Positions 31,495-37,295 of a stretch of 37,295 bases of DNA are shown here, one piece after another. Position 1 is the stretch's first letter, and the number at the start of each line of letters is the position of its first letter. The DNA comes from Candidatus Methanovirga procula (lineage in GTDB: Archaea; Methanobacteriota; Methanobacteria; Methanobacteriales; Methanobacteriaceae), in the NCBI GenBank assembly GCA_031280375.1, contig JAITGU010000071.1, positions 1-37,295 on the forward strand. Direction: 5' to 3'. The notes beneath the pieces are model-generated. The model searched no databases. It worked only from the letters and a program-made list of their open reading frames with translations, and was not told the origin of the DNA. Position numbers and translations under genes: made by a program.

Positions 31495-32490
31495 TTAACC
31501 TAAAAGCCATTTTAAATCTAAGATATTATGTTTATTCATATATGCAGCTAATTTTACAGGAAATTTAGTAAATATAAAACGGTTAATAGCTGCTTTCCAC
31601 ATATAACTTTTAGGCATCACTTTATACTTAATTTCATGATCTGCAAATGGAGAAAGATCTTTGTACTTAAAAAACAAATCTACATATGGATGCTTACAAT
31701 TTAATTCCCAAGGTCTTCTCCAAGGAGAAGTAATAAAATGAATACACAAAGGATTTGTATGTGCTTCATTATATTCTTTCTCAGTGAATACATGATCTTT
31801 CAGCCTGAAAATCCCCATAAATCTTTTATAAGGTAAAACAGACATATGGATTAGAACATTGTTTTTTGGTTCTAAAACTTTTATATTGTTTTTAAGAGTA
31901 TGATTGATAACATGTTGATCATATAATAACTCTTTGTTTGTTGTTTTATTAATAAAATCAATCATTTGATCTTGGATATTATCTTCTCTCCATTTTTGTA
32001 AGTTCATCAATAAACACCCAGAGTTAACATAAATATCATTAGGATCCATATTTAATTCTTCTTTAAAGCCTGTTTCATTAATATCTATTACACCAGCAGC
32101 ATAATAACTATCAACATTTGTATTATACAAATCAATTAAACTACCATTTGTGACTATATCTACATCCATATACAAAATTTTATCAACATTTGGCAAAATT
32201 GAAGATCCAAACATTCTATAGTAATATGATGTATTACCACCTCCAGGTAATTTATCTTTAATATTTCCTAACTTTTTTTCAATTTCTGTATTAGGGATTA
32301 TATGTAGTTTTGTTTTCTCGTAGGTGGTCTCTAATGACCTGATCTTCTCAAGACTACTATTAGTAATATTATTACTTAATATGTAAAAATTAATTTCATC
32401 AAAATCATCATAACTATTATTTAAAATCGAAGTCATCAGCACTGTTAACTGCATTGCATAATTTTCATCTGAAACCAACAAAAGATTCAT
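31495..32490 (-). CDS. Glycosyltransferase family 8 protein
   Basis: DENYAMQLTVLMTSILNN, KILYMDVDIVTNGSLIDLY (DxD), YVNSGCLLMNLQKWRE, LYDQHVINHTL. Confidence 0.92.
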   Translation of the reverse strand: MNLLLVSDENYAMQLTVLMTSILNNSYDDFDEINFYILSNNITNSSLEKIRSLETTYEKTKLHIIPNTEIEKKLGNIKDKLPGGGNTSYYYRMFGSSILPNVDKILYMDVDIVTNGSLIDLYNTNVDSYYAAGVIDINETGFKEELNMDPNDIYVNSGCLLMNLQKWREDNIQDQMIDFINKTTNKELLYDQHVINHTLKNNIKVLEPKNNVLIHMSVLPYKRFMGIFRLKDHVFTEKEYNEAHTNPLCIHFITSPWRRPWELNCKHPYVDLFFKYKDLSPFADHEIKYKVMPKSYMWKAAINRFIFTKFPVKLAAYMNKHNILDLKWLLG

Positions 32491-32524
32491 AAATTTACTC
32501 CTTAATTATCAAACAACCATATTT

Positions 32525-33298
32525 TTAAACTATCCAATCTTTAATATCTGTTCTTACACTTAAATTTGCAGTTAATGGAGTAATAGTCACTTTTTTTTCG
32601 ACCAGTGTAGTGTATCTATCTGTTCCTGATTTTTTTGCAATGTCTTCAAATGTTCCATCTTTCCAGATATATGTTTCTTCCTCTAATTGCTCAACATTAG
32701 GATGATACAATTGTTTACCTAATCTGGTAACAACTATTTCATCATCAATAGGATTTGCTGGAATGTTAATATTAAAAACATCCACTCCTTCAGGCATTCC
32801 TTTCTCTAAGACATTTTTAGCTATTTTATTTACTATATTCTTAGCAAAGCTAAAGTCAATGCCTTCACCTTTTTTAGAAAAGATGTTTACATTATCTGCG
32901 ACTTCAATAGAAACACATAGACTTGGAATTCCATATGCTGCAGCTTCTAATGCAGCCCCAAGAGTACCTGAAGAAGTAATTCGTTCACAACCAAGATTAG
33001 GTCCAATATTAATTCCAGAAACCACTAAATCAGGTTTTCCTCCTAATAATGAAAATCCAATCACAATACAGTCTGCTGGTGTACCTAAAACAAAAAAAGC
33101 TTCTGAACCATCATCTAAATATGTTTTAGATGTTATCAGATGTTTAAAGTAAGATAAACTATGACTTTTTCCTGACTGTTGTTCCAAAGGTGCAACAACA
33201 GATACTTCTCCTAAATCTTCCACAGCTTTTTTACTGGATAGAATACCTTGACTATGTATACTATCATCGTTTACAAGTAAAATTTTCTTATTAACCAT
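32525..33298 (-). CDS. surE: 5'/3'-nucleotidase SurE (copy 2)
   Basis: KILLVNDDSIHSQGILSSKKAV, VLGTPADCIVIGFSL, VVSGINIGPNLGCERITSSGTLGAALEA. Confidence 0.94.
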   Translation of the reverse strand: MVNKKILLVNDDSIHSQGILSSKKAVEDLGEVSVVAPLEQQSGKSHSLSYFKHLITSKTYLDDGSEAFFVLGTPADCIVIGFSLLGGKPDLVVSGINIGPNLGCERITSSGTLGAALEAAAYGIPSLCVSIEVADNVNIFSKKGEGIDFSFAKNIVNKIAKNVLEKGMPEGVDVFNINIPANPIDDEIVVTRLGKQLYHPNVEQLEEETYIWKDGTFEDIAKKSGTDRYTTLVEKKVTITPLTANLSVRTDIKDWIV

Positions 33299-33527
33299 CT
33301 ATATCCCTATTTCTAATATAACCAAGATACTTATCCTATTTTATAATTCTTATCCCAATTTATAACTAACAACACTGAAATCTAATATAATATCTAATAA
33401 TTGTTATATAAATATTTAACTATAATAATGAAATAATGATAAGAATAGTGTCAATAAAGTATGATTTTTCAATTACATTTCCCAAAATCAGATATTTAAG
33501 GGCAAGGATTAGTACTAAGTCTATCAT

Positions 33528-34250
33528 TTAGTATCTTTTCTTGTTCCAAAAACTAATTGTTTCCTTTTCCACAACCCATCCCCGAATTGCACTAGTTTTG
33601 TTTAAAATATTTTTAGCCGCATTCTTATCTCTATCATGCTCAAACCCACAATTAGGACAAACCAAGACCTAACACTTAATAGTTTAGGTTTATCAACAAA
33701 ACCACAAGTACTACATGTTTTTTGTAATACTATGTTCACTACAAACTCTACTTCTTTTCCATGCCATGATGAATTGTCTCCTAAAAAAGTTTTAAACATA
33801 TTAATTGCTTGATTAGTATTTTTACTTGCTAATTTTCTATTTTTAATCATGAATAAATATTTAAACCTCCAACGACAAGTATATCATATTTACAGTCAAT
33901 TCTTTTGTCAAACAATGCAAACAGTTTTTTAAATAGTTTTTTTACCGTAATAAGCATTATTAAGTTTGATTCTTACTTTATTCCTATTATTACCACCTAA
34001 AACTTTTCCATGTGATTGTTTGTTACATTTTGCTATTTTATTATCAAATTTTTTTTAATTTTTCAACATCAATATTATCTGACAATCTATCATCTGAATA
34101 ACTCGTTAAATACTTTAATCCTAAATTTATACTCCTCCAAATTTACCTGTTTTAGGTAATGATTTAATATTTTTCTTTAGTGAAAGAATCAAAGTATCTA
34201 TCGTTTTCTCTCTTAGTCAATGCTGCACAATCAATTTTGTTTAATTAATG
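33528..34250 (-). pseudogene. tnpB: Decayed IS605/IS200-type TnpB (OrfB), frameshifted and N-terminally eroded
   Basis: Fragments GLKYLTSYSDDRLSDNID, KIAKCNKQSHGKV, DCKYDILVVGGLNIYS, KTCSTCGFVDKPKLLSVRSW, LVCPNCGFEHDRDKNAAKNILNKTSAIRGWVVEKE in shifting frames. Confidence 0.85.
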
Positions 34251-34339
34251 TTAGTCAAATTAAACAATGTTGAATATATCAATTAATTAAAAAATTTTCG
34301 ATTGTATATTATTAAAATACATTTTGTTTATTGAAAGCA

Positions 34340-34427
34340 GAATTACTGAAATCCTTTGGATTACTGAAAATCCTTTGGATTTTCATAATTACAAAAGTTA
34401 AAAATTTTTGGTAATTTTTGGTAATTG
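34340..34427. repeat. Copy D: hairpin-module cluster (AATCCTTTGGATT units + AAAATTTTT unit) without the TIR core
   Basis: gaattactgaaatcctttggattactgaaaatcctttggattttcataattacaaaagttaaaaatttttggtaat matches 29022-29110. Confidence 0.75.
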
Positions 34428-34531
34428 TACAACAAGCTCTCAATACATAGAATCCTTTCTATTCATAAGCTGAATTTATTTTTAAATCTAATATCAACTT
34501 TTATCCAGCTTCTCATTATTTTAAATTATTA

Positions 34532-35734
34532 TCAATTTTTAAAATTGTCCAAAGTTAATTGCTTTCTTTTTTTAACTTTAACTTCATTCTTTAAGTTATC
34601 ATCCAAAGATATTTGACCATATTTTCCTCCTCCACCTGGACTTATATAAATAGACTTATTTCTAAATGCTTCAATAGCTATTGCAACTTTTTCATCTATT
34701 GCATCAATATCTGAAAGAGAAATTTTAATCGAAATATCTATTTCATTATTAAACTCTTTAATTAAAGTTTTCCAAATGTTTTGAACAGTTTTTGTTGTGA
34801 CACCTTTATCATACACCATACTAATAATTTCAGCTAAAGGCATTAGATAAATATAAGGTGGACGATGATCAGGATGATGTGGTTTATTCCAATCAGCAAT
34901 CTCAGATATTCTAAAATCAACACCCTTTTTTATTATTCCTCCACAATCACATTTCATCTTATTTCTCTTAGCAAAAACAGGATCCATCAATTGATAACAT
35001 TTGCTACAAGCAGTCATATGATACTTACCTAAATTAGCTATTAAACCATAATTAGCTTTAATTCCATTATTCTTTATTCCATTCTTAAGAGATGTGAAAG
35101 AAATATCTTCCATTTCAATTTGATTAAACTCTCTACCCAACCTATGTGGCCATGGAGAATGAGCATCAGAATTTGTTAAAAAAGGAATATTTTGAAGTTC
35201 TTTAACTCTATCTGCCATATTACTATCGGCAGAAAGTCCTAACTCTAAAAAATCAGGTTTTCCATTGTAACAATCATAGACACTGTCATGTATTTTATAC
35301 ATTCCAGTCCAAGGTGTAAAAGCGTGAGCAGGACCAAATAAACATCCATAATCCTTTGCTAAGTCTTTAATTTCACAGCCATCCATTTCAACTCGTGGTC
35401 TACCATCAACATCTTTATTTTTAGAAGCCAATCTTTCAGATATTTCTCTGGCTATTTCAATATTTGGAAGAATAAATAAATGATGAATTCTATTTTTAGC
35501 CTCAACTTCAGCAGTTAAAATAAAATCACAGTCTTTTTTAGAATATATTCCATCCCCAGAGTAAGTTGTATTCTCTTCAATCATATTCAACCATTTAAGA
35601 TGAAATCCATCTCCTGTTCCCATTAATTGAAGTCCTTTTAATTTAGCTTGAGGAGCTATATTGTCCACAACCATATCTTTAGAACTTGCCATTGAAAAAC
35701 AGCTATGAATATGTAAATCCGCATTTATCAGCAT
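34532..35734 (-). CDS. Endonuclease Q-like PHP-domain protein
   Basis: NADLHIHSCFSMASSKDM, FGPAHAFTPWTGMYK, LTNSDAHSPWPHRLGREFN, zinc site CSKCYQ...CDCGG. Confidence 0.9.
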   Translation of the reverse strand: MLINADLHIHSCFSMASSKDMVVDNIAPQAKLKGLQLMGTGDGFHLKWLNMIEENTTYSGDGIYSKKDCDFILTAEVEAKNRIHHLFILPNIEIAREISERLASKNKDVDGRPRVEMDGCEIKDLAKDYGCLFGPAHAFTPWTGMYKIHDSVYDCYNGKPDFLELGLSADSNMADRVKELQNIPFLTNSDAHSPWPHRLGREFNQIEMEDISFTSLKNGIKNNGIKANYGLIANLGKYHMTACSKCYQLMDPVFAKRNKMKCDCGGIIKKGVDFRISEIADWNKPHHPDHRPPYIYLMPLAEIISMVYDKGVTTKTVQNIWKTLIKEFNNEIDISIKISLSDIDAIDEKVAIAIEAFRNKSIYISPGGGGKYGQISLDDNLKNEVKVKKRKQLTLDNFKN

Positions 35735-36151
35735 TATATTTCCTTTTAAATTTGTATATTAAATTCATGAATTATATTGTTTACTATTAATAATTTTTAT
35801 GTTACATAAAATGTAAATATAAATTATTTGTTAGACAATAATTTAATTAAAATATTAATTCAAATAACTATAATATATATGTAACAATATATAGATTTAT
35901 TTTGTAGTATAATATTAATAATCCATAACCATTATTACAAAGTAAATTATAAAAATATTTTATAAAAAATAGCTTACAATAAATAGTACCAATTCTAAAA
36001 ATACGAATATATCAAAATTGTATAAAAAAAGACTTTTTAACTTTAAAATTAAATATAGTTTAAATATAAAAGTAATATCATATATTCTAACAATATTTCA
36101 TATTAACAACATTAAATTCTGAATAATAAGTTAAAGCAAGGAGGAATTGAA

Positions 36152-36808
36152 ATCGGTTTTCTAAACGAACAAAATCTACCATTTAACACGGATATTTTCT
36201 ATTTTTTTAATCATAGTATTCATAATCCTATTTTGGACTTTTTCATGCCTATTTTTACAAACTGTGTTAATGATTTTTTCCTTTTAGGATTATCTATTTT
36301 CATATTTGCTTTAGCTATTACACTTAATAAACATAAGCTTCAAAGAATTTCCGTTTATCTAATTTTATCGGCCATAATTAGTGGTATAGCATTTATCACG
36401 ATTAAGATCCTAACTGGAGAATTGAGACCCTTCTTAGTTTTGGAAAATGTTAATCAATTAGTTAGTGTAGGTTCTCCATTAACCTTTCCTTCAGGACATA
36501 CAACCAGTGCTTTTGCTTTCGCATCAACAATTGCTTTAACTTATAAAATTAAAATTAAAAATTACAGTTTTAATTCTGGATGGATTGCATACCCAATAGC
36601 TATTTTTATGGGTGTTTCAAGAATATATGTTGGAGTTCATTATCCTTTCGATGTTTTAGTAGGTGCTATCATTGGTTTTCTATCAGCATATATAATGATA
36701 AAATTAGGGGACAAATACTTAAAAGATGATATTTATAGTTTAAGAGTCGCTGTAGCTGTTATTCTTATTTTAATTCTTTATATATGTTTCATTTATATGA
36801 ATATTTAA
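36152..36808 (+). CDS. PAP2 superfamily phosphatase; frame extends upstream of the TTG start in the ORF track to an ATC at 36152-36154 seven nt after AAGGAGG
   Basis: KILTGELRPF, SFPSGHTTSAFAFA, SRIYVGVHYPFDVLVGAIIG motifs; upstream frame reads IGFLNEQNLPFNTDIFYFFNHSIHNPILDFFMPIF. Confidence 0.85.
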   Translation: MGFLNEQNLPFNTDIFYFFNHSIHNPILDFFMPIFTNCVNDFFLLGLSIFIFALAITLNKHKLQRISVYLILSAIISGIAFITIKILTGELRPFLVLENVNQLVSVGSPLTFPSGHTTSAFAFASTIALTYKIKIKNYSFNSGWIAYPIAIFMGVSRIYVGVHYPFDVLVGAIIGFLSAYIMIKLGDKYLKDDIYSLRVAVAVILILILYICFIYMNI

Positions 36809-36983
36809 TATTTTATCATTAATTATTGAAGAATTTTATATGATTTCTATACTGTCTCATTGCCCTTGATAATTTCATCATCTTTGATAATTTGTATTAT
36901 ATTTTTATTTCGATTATATCTTTTACTATGTTTAATATTGTTCAATTATTTAATTAAGTCATTTGGAATTTATAATTTTATAA

Positions 36984-37049
36984 GAACCTTTTAGAAAAAG
37001 TGCATCAAAACTTTTATAAAATTCAAAATCTTAAACTTTTTACTATTTA
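36984..37049. repeat. R2 repeat copy 2
   Basis: gaaccttttagaaaaagtgcatcaaaacttttataaaattcaaaatcttaaactttttactattta. Confidence 0.7.
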
Positions 37050-37052
37050 GAA

Positions 37053-37157
37053 GAAACTTTTAGAAAACGGAAACTTCGTTTCCTAAGTTTCTCATTTCAT
37101 TCGAAACAAAAGTTTCATCAAAAGTTTTATAAATTTCAAAATCTTAAACTTTTTAGA
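37053..37157. repeat. R2 repeat copy 3, interrupted by a module of about 45 bp with two hairpins; branched fold possible
   Basis: Outer arms GAAACTTTT (37053-37061)/AAAAGTTTC (37108-37116) enclose GGAAAC-TTC-GTTTCC and GTTTC-N11-GAAAC. Confidence 0.65.
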
Positions 37158-37295
37158 CTATGTAAAAAATTCAGTTGGTGAAATAATTTTTCCATGATTT
37201 TGATCCCATTTAACTCTTTGAAGGTCTAAATAAATTTCAATACTTTCAATAGTCTTATATAACTTCTTCAAATGACGAGGCAAAGTCACACCAAA
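37158..37295 (-). CDS. Partial CDS (C-terminal 45 aa), product unknown, runs off the window
   Basis: FGVTLPRHLKKLYKTIESIEIYLDLQRVKWDQNHGKIISPTEFFT*; open to the window edge. Confidence 0.5.
   Translation of the reverse strand, partial: FGVTLPRHLKKLYKTIESIEIYLDLQRVKWDQNHGKIISPTEFFT

Noticed and set aside
32763-33152. 129-aa + strand ORF inside surE copy 2
   Set aside because: Antisense shadow of a conserved CDS.

Overview
AT-rich archaeal chromosome segment, most consistent with Methanobrevibacter or a close methanobacterial relative. This assignment rests on gene content and codon/AT bias; no search was run. Most of the window is housekeeping genes: archaeal DnaG, MCM, archaeal FBP aldolase/phosphatase, ArgS, rpS15 + DHH/RecJ-like (GAN), XTP/dITPase, archaetidylinositol-phosphate synthase, UbiA-type prenyltransferase, EndoQ-like PHP protein, Sm-like protein, LarC, BioY, two SurE paralogs and two tandem TraB paralogs. 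Accessory content: an AAA-ATPase/PD-(D/E)XK (DUF1703-like) gene, a membrane-tethered Mrr-like protein, a decayed TnpB, an ABC-ATPase remnant and a GT8 glycosyltransferase. The least expected content is intergenic. (i) MITE-like elements of about 225 bp with TATAGTCATT...AATGACTATA termini carry strings of short hairpins. (ii) A chain of about seven consecutive hairpins with 2-5-nt (mostly AAA/TTT/TTC) loops lies between the AAA-ATPase and tmk, with one 11-nt-loop hairpin among them. (iii) A related module at the right end of the window can fold as a branched structure and shows compensatory base changes relative to (ii). Two genes (APC permease, PAP2 phosphatase) have a strong Shine-Dalgarno sequence at normal spacing before an in-frame ATT/ATC and no upstream ATG/GTG/TTG. 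No tRNA, rRNA or CRISPR array was recognised.
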